64,000 bases of DNA from G965250275 sp965250275 (GTDB taxonomy: Bacteria; Pseudomonadota; Alphaproteobacteria; Rhodobacterales; Rhodobacteraceae), in assembly GCA_965250275.1 (NCBI GenBank), contig OZ252297.1, positions 4,588,001 through 4,652,000 on the forward strand, in the 5' to 3' direction. Under the pieces are notes generated by a model, which was not told the DNA's origin, made no database searches, and saw nothing but the letters and a program-made list of their open reading frames with translations. The position numbers and the translations under genes were made by a program. Shown one piece after another: positions 43,992-51,606 of the stretch (the stretch's first letter is position 1; every line of letters begins with the position of its first letter).

Positions 43992-45386
43992 TTACACTCT
44001 CACATCAAGTCCGGTGGTTTGTATGACGCGCGGCTCCTGCAGCTCTTTGATGTCGGGCTGCTGGATCGTGTCCTCGGACTCACGCTCGGACACCTTCTCT
44101 GATCCAGACGCGTCATCGCTACGTTCTCCAAAGCTGAACTCCAGGGAGCCAAAGCCCAAGTCGCGAAACTCCTGGGCCAGCACGCCTACATGACGCCGCA
44201 TCAGGTCGGCCGACTCGGCACGTTCGGCCTGAATTGCCACAACCCAACCGCCTTCTTGTCCGGTCACGCTGACACGAACGCGTCCCAGCTCTTTGGGGTT
44301 TAGCCCAATTTCGATGCGCCCATCGCTTGCCCGGGTCAATCCGCTGGCAATCTGCTGTCCAATCATCTGCGCCGTCGTAGAACTCCCAGCGCCGCCGCTT
44401 GCGCTTGTGAGGCCAGAGGCTACTGCGCCACTACCCAGGCCCGAATGAAGACCGGCCACAACCTCTGCTCGAGTGCCCCGTTCCGCAGTTTCCATTGCAT
44501 CCCACCCGAAATCTGCCAACTCGCCCTCTGACAACTGGCTCTGAAGCTTTTGTTGCACTGGAGAAACCATCTGGGTCGAGCCGGCGGCAGGCGTGCCTGC
44601 AGGTGCAACCGGTTTGGTGCTGATTTCACCATGCTCTGCCGAGTGTTCGAATCTGCGCGACGTGCGAGTATTTGCTTGGGAATCGGCACTGCTTCCGAGT
44701 TGCGGCTCAACAAGAGCAGTGGGTTGCGCGGCATTAACCGCCTCGTTGCCAGCTAATGGCAGCGACTGCTGAACCGGACCCTTGGCGCTTGGATCCACCT
44801 GCACGGGATTGCGCACGTTCGCTTTGAGAGGTTTGAGTTCGCCCGCCTCCGATCCTGATCGATCCGGCGCGCGCCTCAACGCCTCCGTCACACTTGCATG
44901 TCCCGCGAGAGGAGCGTCGCCAACTGGCAGGGTTTCGCTGCCAGTTCGTGCAGGCAAACCGCTTGAGCCTGGAAGCTGTGGTGTGACGAGTGGACCGTCA
45001 GGCTCGTTCGCGCGTGACGGAACTCCGTTCATGTGGTGGGAATGCGCGTTCTCAAGACTCGGTGCTGAGTGCCCGGGTGCGTCTGGCGCGGACCAAAGTG
45101 GCGTTTCCAACGTGCCACTCAGTGGATCAGATCGCGCCGCAGCTTCGCTCCTGTTTGCTTCCTGTGGGTCCCCAGAAAGCCCGCGATCGTACACCTCAGC
45201 GTCCGCGGCCGGTTCAATCAAGATGTCGGGCTGCTCAGCCTCATCTTCGGTTTTGATCGCCGCCTCGAAGGCCGACTGAAATGCCGTTCCAGTGTCGCTT
45301 TGCGCGCTTCGCGTACCTTCGCGAGGCGCATCGCGCGATGCGGAACGGGTTTGTGGAAGCAGATCCGAGAGAGCGTGTGTCACCAT
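43992..45386 (-). CDS. fliK: Flagellar hook-length control protein FliK
   Basis: This protein of about 464 residues has a long, low-complexity, Ser/Ala/Pro-rich N-terminal part and a conserved C-terminal FliK domain (GRIEIGLNPKELGRVRVSVTGQEGGWVVAIQAERAESADLMRRHVGVLAQEFRDLGF), the part that switches FlhB specificity when the hook is complete. The frame is open to a TTG at 45458; I prefer ATG 45386 because a CtrA-like site at 45410-45425 would lie inside the longer version. It heads fliK-flgD. Confidence 0.88.
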   Translation of the reverse strand: MVTHALSDLLPQTRSASRDAPREGTRSAQSDTGTAFQSAFEAAIKTEDEAEQPDILIEPAADAEVYDRGLSGDPQEANRSEAAARSDPLSGTLETPLWSAPDAPGHSAPSLENAHSHHMNGVPSRANEPDGPLVTPQLPGSSGLPARTGSETLPVGDAPLAGHASVTEALRRAPDRSGSEAGELKPLKANVRNPVQVDPSAKGPVQQSLPLAGNEAVNAAQPTALVEPQLGSSADSQANTRTSRRFEHSAEHGEISTKPVAPAGTPAAGSTQMVSPVQQKLQSQLSEGELADFGWDAMETAERGTRAEVVAGLHSGLGSGAVASGLTSASGGAGSSTTAQMIGQQIASGLTRASDGRIEIGLNPKELGRVRVSVTGQEGGWVVAIQAERAESADLMRRHVGVLAQEFRDLGFGSLEFSFGERSDDASGSEKVSERESEDTIQQPDIKELQEPRVIQTTGLDVRV

Positions 45387-45409
45387 GTGCCCAGCATCTG
45401 CATAAGCAG

Positions 45410-45425
45410 TTACCACCTTTTTAAC
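45410..45425. promoter_or_regulatory. Candidate CtrA site between fliK and flgJ
   Basis: TTAC-N7-TTAAC differs by one base from the alphaproteobacterial CtrA consensus TTAA-N7-TTAAC. It lies 24 bp before the fliK start and 48 bp before the flgJ start, where it could serve both divergent operons. The assignment is from pattern only. Confidence 0.5.
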
Positions 45426-45472
45426 CGCTTGAGGTGCAGGCTTGGGAAATACGCTCAATTCGAGGCATTCAG

Positions 45473-45760
45473 ATGATCAATGCACTTACGCCATCCGGCA
45501 TTGCGCCGGCGCCACTTGAAAAAAGAGAGGCCGACCCTGTTTTCGGGTTAGCACAGGAGCTGGAGGCGACCTTTCTTGCCGAAATGCTGAAATCTGCCGG
45601 CCTGAGTTCCAGCAGTGCGGCCTTTGGCGGAGGGGCCGGAGAAGACCAGTTCACATCCTTTCTGGTGAACGCCCAGGCCCGGCAGATTGTGCGCGCGGGC
45701 GGCATTGGTCTGGCCGAAAACCTGTATCACGCCCTGAAGGAAACCCATGATGGACTTTGA
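45473..45760 (+). CDS. flgJ: Rod-binding protein FlgJ (single-domain form)
   Basis: This 95-residue protein consists only of the rod-binding domain (LAQELEATFLAEMLKSAGLS, then GEDQFTSFLVNAQARQIVRAGGIGLAENLYHAL). Enterobacterial FlgJ is about 313 residues because it adds a muramidase domain, which is absent here as in other Rhodobacterales. The protein should chaperone or scaffold rod assembly in the periplasm, with wall digestion left to a separate enzyme (see the transglycosylase at 59116). It overlaps the flgN start by 14 bp. Confidence 0.88.
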   Translation: MINALTPSGIAPAPLEKREADPVFGLAQELEATFLAEMLKSAGLSSSSAAFGGGAGEDQFTSFLVNAQARQIVRAGGIGLAENLYHALKETHDGL

Positions 45761-46109
45761 CCGCCAAAGCGGCCTTGTCGACCAACTCGATGTTCTTTTG
45801 GACGCAGAGCGCGCCGCATTGCTGAACGGCGACTTCGAACAGTTGAGCGACCTGCTTCCCAAGAAGGAACATCTGATCGCAGCACTCTCCGACGAAGACA
45901 GCGCCGCAGGCGATGACCTGTCGCCGCTGCAAGACAAACTGGCCCGGAACCAAATGCTGCTTCAGAGCGCCATGGAAGGAATTCGGGCCGTTGCGGATCG
46001 GATGGCGGAACTGCGCCGCGTCCGGCAAGGGCTTCAGACTTATGGCAACACCGGCGAGAAGTCCGATGTTGCTGTCAATGTGCGGCGCGTTCTTGAAAAG
46101 CGCGCCTGA
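45747..46109 (+). CDS. flgN: FlgN-like flagellar export chaperone
   Basis: This 120-residue, fully helical protein has heptad-like patterns (DQLDVLLDAERAALLNGDFEQLSDLLPKKEHLIAAL, then a second helix to about residue 95). It fits FlgN, the export chaperone for the hook-filament junction proteins FlgK and FlgL. Sequence conservation in this family is low, so size, composition and the position after flgJ carry the call. The start may be either of two adjacent ATGs (45747 or 45750). Confidence 0.75.
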   Translation: MMDFDRQSGLVDQLDVLLDAERAALLNGDFEQLSDLLPKKEHLIAALSDEDSAAGDDLSPLQDKLARNQMLLQSAMEGIRAVADRMAELRRVRQGLQTYGNTGEKSDVAVNVRRVLEKRA

Positions 46110-46148
46110 GGCATTTTAAGCAATTCCACCCGATCGACCGCTTTTGAC

Positions 46149-46164
46149 TTAGCATTCCATTAGC
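46149..46164 (+). promoter_or_regulatory. Weak CtrA-like site upstream of flagellin
   Basis: TTAG-N7-TTAGC has the CtrA spacing but two mismatches from TTAA-N7-TTAAC. It lies about 150 bp upstream of the flagellin start. On its own it is weak; it gains some value from the two better sites at the other flagellar promoters. Confidence 0.3.
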
Positions 46165-46261
46165 ACCTCTGCGGGCAGGATCGGCAGGCATCCCGACATG
46201 GGGTGGCGCGAGGCCAGAAACCGGCGATCGCAGACCTCAGAAAGATGTTCTGTCTGCCAGT

Positions 46262-46280
46262 GGCGCGGGAAACCCGCGCC
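46262..46280 (+). promoter_or_regulatory. Hairpin in the flagellin mRNA leader
   Basis: GGCGCGGG and CCCGCGCC form a perfect 8-bp stem with an AAA loop, ending 31 bases before the flagellin ATG and 18 before its ribosome binding site (AAGGA). In Caulobacter, FlbT represses flagellin by acting on the mRNA leader; flbT is encoded downstream here, so this structure is a candidate target. Confidence 0.5.
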
Positions 46281-46311
46281 CGAAGTGCTCAACGACCAAA
46301 GGAATGAAATC

Positions 46312-47136
46312 ATGTCGAGTATTCTGACAAACAATAGCGCAATGGTCGCGTTGCAAACGCTCAAGTCGATCAACACCGACCTTGCGAAAACACAATCCGC
46401 AATCTCCACGGGCAAGGATGTTGCAAGCGCCAAGGACAATGCTGCTCTCTGGAGCATTTCCAAGGTCATGGAATCCGATGTCGCAGGGTTCAAGGCGGTT
46501 TCGGACTCGCTGTCCCTTGGGGAGTCGACGGTTGCTGTTGCGTCTGCAGGTGCGGAACGGATCACCGACATCCTGAACGACATCAAGAAAAAAGTCGTCG
46601 CTGCAACCGGCGAAAATGTCGACAATGCCAAGATCACGGCTGATGTGGATGAACTGAAAACACAGATCACATCGATCATTTCCGCGTCCCAGTTCAATGG
46701 TGCCAATCTGTTGAATACGGCTGGGGGTGACATCACAGTTCTGTCCTCGCTGGATCGTGATGCAGCCGGTGCTGTCACAGCCGCAAACGTCACCGTCGCG
46801 TCTGTGGATTTCGAAGCGGCACTTGACTTGACGACTGTTGATGTTTCCAGCGCGGCGGCGGCCGAGGCATCCCTTGATGACATTGAGCTGTTGATTCAAA
46901 CCGCGGCAGACGGGGCCGCCGCGCTTGGTGCCTCTGCGAAAAGCATCGCCGATCAGAATGTCTTTGTGGGCAAAGTCATGGACGCCATGAAGTCGGGGAT
47001 CGGAGCACTTGTCGACGCCGACATGGAAGCGGCATCGGCCCGTTTGCAGGCGCTGCAGACGCAGCAGCAGCTGGGCATTCAGGCGCTGTCCATTGCAAAC
47101 CAGGCGCCACAATCGATCCTGTCGCTGTTCCGGTAA
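46312..47136 (+). CDS. fliC: Flagellin
   Basis: This 274-residue filament subunit has conserved D0/D1 ends and a short middle domain. The N-terminus (MSSILTNNSAMVALQTLKSINTDLAKTQSAISTGKDVASAKDNAALWSIS) and the C-terminus (ADMEAASARLQALQTQQQLGIQALSIANQAPQSILSLFR) are diagnostic. It is compact, as in other alphaproteobacteria. ATG 46312 with AAGGA upstream gives the standard N-terminus; the longer frame from 46198 spans the leader hairpin. It is followed by a terminator and then by flaF and flbT. Confidence 0.97.
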   Translation: MSSILTNNSAMVALQTLKSINTDLAKTQSAISTGKDVASAKDNAALWSISKVMESDVAGFKAVSDSLSLGESTVAVASAGAERITDILNDIKKKVVAATGENVDNAKITADVDELKTQITSIISASQFNGANLLNTAGGDITVLSSLDRDAAGAVTAANVTVASVDFEAALDLTTVDVSSAAAAEASLDDIELLIQTAADGAAALGASAKSIADQNVFVGKVMDAMKSGIGALVDADMEAASARLQALQTQQQLGIQALSIANQAPQSILSLFR

Positions 47137-47149
47137 CAGCTCGGTGGTT

Positions 47150-47175
47150 TGGGGCGCCTACGGGCGCCCCATTTC
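47150..47175 (+). terminator. Strong stem-loop after flagellin
   Basis: TGGGGCGCC and GGCGCCCCA pair over 9 bp with a TACG tetraloop, followed by TTTCC. It lies 13 bp past the flagellin stop and should end or stabilise the abundant flagellin message; the short T-run allows some read-through into flaF-flbT. Confidence 0.7.
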
Positions 47176-47209
47176 CTCTCAAACCTAATCTGTACATTGA
47201 GGTCTTCAG

Positions 47210-47581
47210 GTGTCCACACATTCAATTGCCAAATCCGGCTACGCAGCCGCGTCCTCGCCGACGCGCACACCCAGAGGCACGGAGTACGCGGCAATGGCCC
47301 GTATCACACGCCGTATGCAGTCTGCCGAGGCACTGGGGGTTGCCGGATTTGGCACACTCGCCGAGGCATTGCTGGACAACCGGCGGCTTTGGAACATCTT
47401 TGCCGTCGAAGTCGCAAACACCGAAAATCCGCTGCCGCAGGCCTTGCGCGCGAACCTTTTTTATCTGTTTGAATTCACAAATCACCACACCAGTCGCGTT
47501 CTCTCCCGCCAAGCGGATGTCACGCCGCTGATCGAGGTGAACACCGCGATCATGCGTGGTCTGCGCATGGGGGCGAGCTGA
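47210..47581 (+). CDS. flaF: Flagellar biosynthesis regulator FlaF
   Basis: This 123-residue helical protein matches FlaF: GYAAASSPTRTPRGTEYAAMARITRRM at the start, ALLDNRRLWNIFAVEVANTENPLP in the middle and LIEVNTAIMRGL at the end. In Caulobacter, FlaF is needed for flagellin secretion or production and opposes FlbT. The start is GTG, with GAGG seven bases upstream. It precedes flbT by 1 bp. Confidence 0.92.
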   Translation: MSTHSIAKSGYAAASSPTRTPRGTEYAAMARITRRMQSAEALGVAGFGTLAEALLDNRRLWNIFAVEVANTENPLPQALRANLFYLFEFTNHHTSRVLSRQADVTPLIEVNTAIMRGLRMGAS

Positions 47582-47582
47582 T

Positions 47583-47987
47583 ATGGCGGGACTTGTCCTG
47601 AAACTCGCACCCCGGGAGCGCGTGCTCGTCAACGGAGCCGTCATCGAAAACGGAGATCGTCGCAGCCGGCTGTCTATTGTCACCCCGGAGGCCAACATTC
47701 TGCGCCTGAAGGATGCGATTCATCCTGACGAGGCAACTACGCCTGTGAAACGCGTCTGCTATGCAATTCAGCTCATTCTTTCCGGCGACAGTGATCCGGA
47801 AGCAGCGCGCAGGCCTCTGCTGCGGCATATCGAGGAACTCAGCCAGGTGTTCACTGACCCCGACAGCCGCAACACTCTTGCCAATGCCACTCAAGCGCTG
47901 TTGGAAGAACAACCCTACCGATGCCTAAAGGCTTTGCGGGCCCTGTTGCCACGCGAGGACAGGCTCATGGCAGCCCGTCCCCAATGA
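47583..47987 (+). CDS. flbT: Flagellin mRNA regulator FlbT
   Basis: This protein of about 134 residues matches FlbT: LVLKLAPRERVLVNGAVIENGDRRSRLSI, LRLKDAIHPDEATTPVKRVCYAIQLILSG and YRCLKALRALLPRE. In Caulobacter, FlbT acts on flagellin mRNA and couples flagellin translation to basal-body completion. ATG 47583 follows the flaF stop closely, and its own stop overlaps the next start by four bases. Confidence 0.94.
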   Translation: MAGLVLKLAPRERVLVNGAVIENGDRRSRLSIVTPEANILRLKDAIHPDEATTPVKRVCYAIQLILSGDSDPEAARRPLLRHIEELSQVFTDPDSRNTLANATQALLEEQPYRCLKALRALLPREDRLMAARPQ

Positions 47988-48775
47988 GCTATGTCCCGGT
48001 GATCCCGTCCAATGGCCTTGCGGGTTGGCGCTTTCTCCAGCGCACTTATGATCAGCAGTTTGAGACCCACACGGCTTCGGCACGCATTCAAAGAGATGGC
48101 GCCTACTTTGCTGAAAACATCGGCAATGTGACCTCTGCGCAGGAGTTGGTTGAGGATCGGCGCCTTCTGACGGTTGCGCTGAGCGCCTTTGGATTGGAGG
48201 CGGACCTGAACAATCGATACTTCGTTCAAAAGATCCTTGAAGACGGAAGCCGCAATGACGACGCGCTGGCAAACAAGTTGACCGACGACCGGTATCGCCA
48301 GTTCAGCGCGGCCTTTGGTTTTGGACCGGGCGAATTCTCAAAAACGAACAGCACCGATGACATGCTCGAGATTGTCGCTTCGTACAACGTCCGGACCTTC
48401 GAGGTATCTGTGGGACAGCAAGACAGCGCGATGCGTGTGGCCCTTTATGCGAACCGAGAGCTTGCGGAGCTCGCAAGCACAGACATCAGCGACGACACAA
48501 AGTGGTTCAAGATCCTTGGGCAGCCGCCCCTGCGTGAGCTCTTTGAAACAGCATTTGGGTTGCCCTCGGGGTTTGGCCGCCTTGATATCGACCGACAGGC
48601 CGACGTGTTGAAGACGCGCACGCAGGGGGTAACAGGAGACTCGCGTGTCACCCAGTTTTCCGACCCGGACAACTTGTCTAAGCTGGTCGACCTCTTTCAG
48701 GCGCGATCTCAGATAAAGGCGTTCTCCAGCACGACCAGCAGTGCGGCAGCGGCGTTGACCCTGCTACGGTCGTAG
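47984..48775 (+). CDS. DUF1217 flagellar-cluster protein
   Basis: This 263-residue protein has the DUF1217 pattern (WRFLQRTYDQQFETHTASARIQRDGAYFAENIGNVTSAQELVEDRRLLTVALSAFGL, then LANKLTDDRYRQFSAAFGFG). The domain occurs in flagellar operons of Alphaproteobacteria, but its function is unknown; export and association with the filament or hook have been suggested by context only. It has no signal peptide. It is the last gene of flaF-flbT-DUF1217 and convergent with fliI. Confidence 0.88.
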   Translation: MSYVPVIPSNGLAGWRFLQRTYDQQFETHTASARIQRDGAYFAENIGNVTSAQELVEDRRLLTVALSAFGLEADLNNRYFVQKILEDGSRNDDALANKLTDDRYRQFSAAFGFGPGEFSKTNSTDDMLEIVASYNVRTFEVSVGQQDSAMRVALYANRELAELASTDISDDTKWFKILGQPPLRELFETAFGLPSGFGRLDIDRQADVLKTRTQGVTGDSRVTQFSDPDNLSKLVDLFQARSQIKAFSSTTSSAAAALTLLRS

Positions 48776-48787
48776 CAGATGGCATAA

Positions 48788-50139
48788 CTAGGCCATCGGA
48801 TCAGTTGATGCTCGGTCCATCGGGGACCTGCTGCGCCGCAGCAGCAGCGCCAGGCGCGAAAAACAATCTTCTATCCCCTCTTCGGAAGCGCGGGCCAGAA
48901 ACGCGTCGAGCTCTGGCCAGACCCGAACAGCACGGTCCAACACTGGATCCGTCCCTTCGACGTACAAACCCGCCCGGATCATCGCTTCGGACTGTTCGTA
49001 TCGCCCCAAGAGCACCCGCACTTCCGCAATCGCGTCGTTCTGTTCGGGAGTGGCCGCGCCCGGAAGACTACGCGACACAGACCGAAGCAGGTCCACGGCC
49101 GGGAACCGCCCGCGTTCCGCAATCTCTCGGCTCAAAACGACATGGCCATCAAGTGCACCACGCAAAATATCGGCAACGGGTTCATCCATGTCCGAGCCTG
49201 CCACCAGGACACTGAAGACGGCAGTGATGTCGCCACTGCCATCAGGTCCGGGCCCGGCACGCTCACAAAGGCTCATGATGTTTGCAGACACCGATGGCGG
49301 GAAGCCGCGCAACGCCGGTGCCTCGCCCGCCACAATGGCAATCTCCCTGTGCGCCTCAGCGAAACGGGTGATCGAATCCGCAAGAAACAGCACGGAGCGG
49401 CCGCAGTCCCGAAAATACTCCGCCACAGTCATCGCCGACCATGCACAGCGGCGGCGACTGAGCGGCGATTGATCCGACGTCGCAGCGATCACAACCGCAC
49501 GCTTCAGCCCCTCCTGTCCCAAGGTCTGTTGCACAAACTCTTTGACCTCTCTGCCCCGCTCCCCAATCAGCGCAATCACAACGACATCAGCGTCAAGCCC
49601 GCAGGCCAATTGGGCCAAAAGCTGCGATTTGCCAACACCGGAGCCTGCGAACAAACCGATGCGCTGCCCGCACACAATTGGCAGCATCGTGTTGAAGACA
49701 GCCAAACCGGTTGTCAGACGCGCCCCAAGCGCGCGCCGGTCCTGTGCTGGTGGCGGCATCGGGGTTATGATGCGCGGCAGGCCGCCCATCGGTGCCGGCC
49801 TTCCATCCAACGGAGCCCCAAACGGATCCAGCACCCGGCCGATCCAGGACACGTCCGGTGCAAAAGGTGGGCAGGGATGCAAGGTCACGCGGTCCCCTGT
49901 GCGCACACCGTCAAATGTGCCATGCGGAAGCGCCTGCACCGTTTGTGAATCGATCCTCAAAACCTCACCCGATAACGCCGGGCCGGAGCGTCGGGGCACC
50001 GATATGAGATCGCCGATTCCGGCCCGGTTGGAAAGACCTTTGATATGGATCGTACCGCCATAAACTGCGGACACATTTCCCGTGTGCCTGATCGGTCGAT
50101 CTGCGTAAGGGCCTTTTGCAACTGAGAAATTTCTACCAC
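48788..50139 (-). CDS. fliI: Flagellum-specific ATPase FliI, with a probable 5' frameshift
   Basis: This is the ATPase of the flagellar type III export apparatus. It has Walker A GLFAGSGVGKSQLL, the IALIGERGREVKEFVQ block, Walker B SVLFLADSITRFAEAHREIA and the C-terminal VRVWPELDAFLARASEEG helix. The main frame is open far upstream into flgB, with no start in the right place. A plausible N-terminus (GTG 50139, AGGA ribosome binding site, VEISQLQKALTQIDRSG) lies in another frame and meets the main frame (HTGNVSAVYGG) near 50086. One missing base there explains both. If instead translation begins at GTG 50074, the protein has 428 residues and lacks the FliH-binding N-terminus. Confidence 0.85.
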
Positions 50140-50186
50140 GTTGTCCTGTTCCCCTTTTGATCCGGATGAAACCGTTTCTAAAGGAA

Positions 50187-50231
50187 TCGGGGTTAAGCCT
50201 TGGTTGAAACCTTTCGAGGGAGAAACCCCGA
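50187..50231 (+). promoter_or_regulatory. Inverted repeat enclosing the flgB ribosome binding site
   Basis: TCGGGGTT (50187-50194) and AACCCCGA (50224-50231) are perfect complements; the right arm ends on the A of the flgB ATG, and the GAGGGAG ribosome binding site lies in the 29-nt loop. Folding in the mRNA would partly mask the start codon. The left arm also overlaps a CtrA-like site, so it may simply be part of the promoter. Confidence 0.35.
50193..50208. promoter_or_regulatory. Candidate CtrA site between fliI and flgB
   Basis: TTAA-N7-TTGA matches the CtrA core TTAA-N7-TTAA with one change. It lies in the 91-bp divergent region, 23 bp before flgB and 54 bp before the presumed fliI start. 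It is a pattern match only. Confidence 0.45.
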
Positions 50232-50614
50232 TGTTCACAAATCTCACAGTCTTTGAAATGGCCCATGCAATGGCCGTTCACGCCGGGCAAAGGCAGGCTG
50301 TGATTGCCCAGAACCTCGCGCACGCGGATACGCCTGGCTACCGGGGACAGGACATACGCCCTTTTGCAGAGAGCTACCGTGGGCAGGTCGGCACCGCACA
50401 GCTTCGCTCCACCCGCGCAGGGCACCTCGCGGGCGCGACTTCTCATGCCCCATCGAATACCCGGACCGCTGCGAACTGGGGCGAGCCCAACAACAACTCC
50501 GTCTCGATCGAGCGCGAGATGCTGAAAGCCGTCGATGTGAAGCGGCAGCATGATCGCGCCGTCACAATATACAAAGCGTCGATGGGCATGCTGCGTGCCA
50601 CTCTGGCGCGCTGA
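50231..50614 (+). CDS. flgB: Flagellar basal-body rod protein FlgB
   Basis: This 127-residue proximal rod subunit has MAVHAGQRQAVIAQNLAHADTPGYRGQDIRPF, the usual rod/hook N-terminal motif, and a helical C-terminus (VSIEREMLKAVDVKRQHDRAVTIYKASMGMLRATL). The ATG at 50231 has GAGGGAG eight bases before it. It leads the operon flgB-flgC-fliE-fliQ-flgF-flgG-flgA-flgH-fliL, 16 bp before flgC. Confidence 0.94.
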   Translation: MFTNLTVFEMAHAMAVHAGQRQAVIAQNLAHADTPGYRGQDIRPFAESYRGQVGTAQLRSTRAGHLAGATSHAPSNTRTAANWGEPNNNSVSIEREMLKAVDVKRQHDRAVTIYKASMGMLRATLAR

Positions 50615-50630
50615 AGGATCGGAGCGCGTT

Positions 50631-51023
50631 ATGAGTGAGTTTTCCAAATCACTGTCCGTTTCGGCCAGCGCCCTGAAGGCGCAAGCGGCCCGGTTGAGGC
50701 ATATCTCCGAAAACATTTCGAACGTCGACACACCTGGGTATCGCCGCAAGATCGTGCCGTTTCAGGCCACTCTCAGGGACCGCTCAGAGGTCGCTGCGGT
50801 TGAGCTTGGGGACGTCAGGCTGGATCAGTCCAAGCTTGAGCGCAGTTTCGATCCGACCCACCCGCTGGCTGACTCAAGCGGTCATGTCGAAGGGTCCAAC
50901 GTGAACCTGATGATCGAGATCGCCGATGCCCGCGAGGCACAGCGCAGCTACGAAGCCAATCTCAAAATGTTCGATCAGGCACGTCAAATGTCGTCAAGCC
51001 TGATGGAAATTCTTCGCAAGTAA
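50631..51023 (+). CDS. flgC: Flagellar basal-body rod protein FlgC
   Basis: This 130-residue proximal rod subunit has the motif LSVSASALKAQAARLRHISENISNVDTPGYRRK at the N-terminus and the conserved end GSNVNLMIEIADAREAQRSYEANLKMFDQARQM. The ATG at 50631 follows a GGAGCG site; the frame upstream of it overlaps flgB in a different phase. It assembles with FlgB, FlgF and FlgG above the MS ring. Confidence 0.95.
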   Translation: MSEFSKSLSVSASALKAQAARLRHISENISNVDTPGYRRKIVPFQATLRDRSEVAAVELGDVRLDQSKLERSFDPTHPLADSSGHVEGSNVNLMIEIADAREAQRSYEANLKMFDQARQMSSSLMEILRK

Positions 51024-51044
51024 CTCAAACCAAGGAGCGCCAGA

Positions 51045-51332
51045 ATGGACAGCACTTTGATCTCTGCAGCTCGCAGTTATGCGGCATCCCGACCAGCCAC
51101 CGCACCATCTCCCGATGCGACGCCACAAACCAATGCCAAGACGATGTTCGCTGACTTCGCCAGCACGCTTCATAACGCCGAAGAAACGGCGAAAGCTGCC
51201 ATGACGGGTAATGCTGATCCGCATACGTTGGTTCAGGCGCTGGCGCAGTCCGAGCTTGCGGTGGAGACCGCCGTGACCGTTCGCAACAAAGTCGTTGAGG
51301 CGTATCAGGAAATTCTTCGGATGCCGGTCTGA
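51045..51332 (+). CDS. fliE: Flagellar hook-basal body protein FliE
   Basis: This 95-residue protein links the MS ring and export gate to the rod. The conserved part is the C-terminal DPHTLVQALAQSELAVETAVTVRNKVVEAYQEILRMPV; the N-terminal third is variable. AAGGAG precedes the ATG. It lies 21 bp after flgC and 1 bp before fliQ. Confidence 0.93.
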   Translation: MDSTLISAARSYAASRPATAPSPDATPQTNAKTMFADFASTLHNAEETAKAAMTGNADPHTLVQALAQSELAVETAVTVRNKVVEAYQEILRMPV

Positions 51333-51333
51333 A

Positions 51334-51606
51334 ATGCTGGCTGAGGGTACTTTCTTTGATGTCATGCGCCAGGGTCTATGGGTGTCGGTCGTGGTCTCGG
51401 TTCCGATCCTGTCTGTCGCACTGATCACCGGGCTGGTCATCGGGCTCTTTCAGGCTTTGACCTCCATTCAGGAAATGACCCTGACTTTTGTTCCCAAACT
51501 CGCCGCGATCGTCATCGCGTTCTGGATATCGATGGGCTTCATGACCCAGTCCATCGTGGCTTTTTTCGACACTCAGATTGTTCCTCTCATCACAGCGGAG
51601 TTTTGA
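51334..51606 (+). CDS. fliQ: Flagellar export gate protein FliQ
   Basis: This 90-residue protein with two transmembrane helices is a component of the FliPQR export gate. Typical features are VMRQGLWVSVVVSVPILSVALITGLVIGLFQALTSIQEMTLTFVPKLAAI. It is separated from fliR, which lies on the opposite strand 5 kb away, and from fliP, which is not in the window. Its stop overlaps the flgF start by one base (TGATG). Confidence 0.95.
   Translation: MLAEGTFFDVMRQGLWVSVVVSVPILSVALITGLVIGLFQALTSIQEMTLTFVPKLAAIVIAFWISMGFMTQSIVAFFDTQIVPLITAEF

Noticed and set aside
46110..46180. Sigma-28-type promoter before flagellin (TTAAG followed by CCCGAT)
   Set aside because: The spacing between the two elements is about 8 bp, far too short for a sigma-28 promoter.
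48778..48797. GATGGC/GCCATC hairpin between the DUF1217 gene and fliI
   Set aside because: It is only 6 bp, has no T-run and its loop and right arm include fliI coding bases, so it is not a convincing terminator.
50140..50749. Upstream extension of the fliI frame to 50749
   Set aside because: It runs through flgB on the opposite strand and has no FliI-like sequence; the frame is open by chance.
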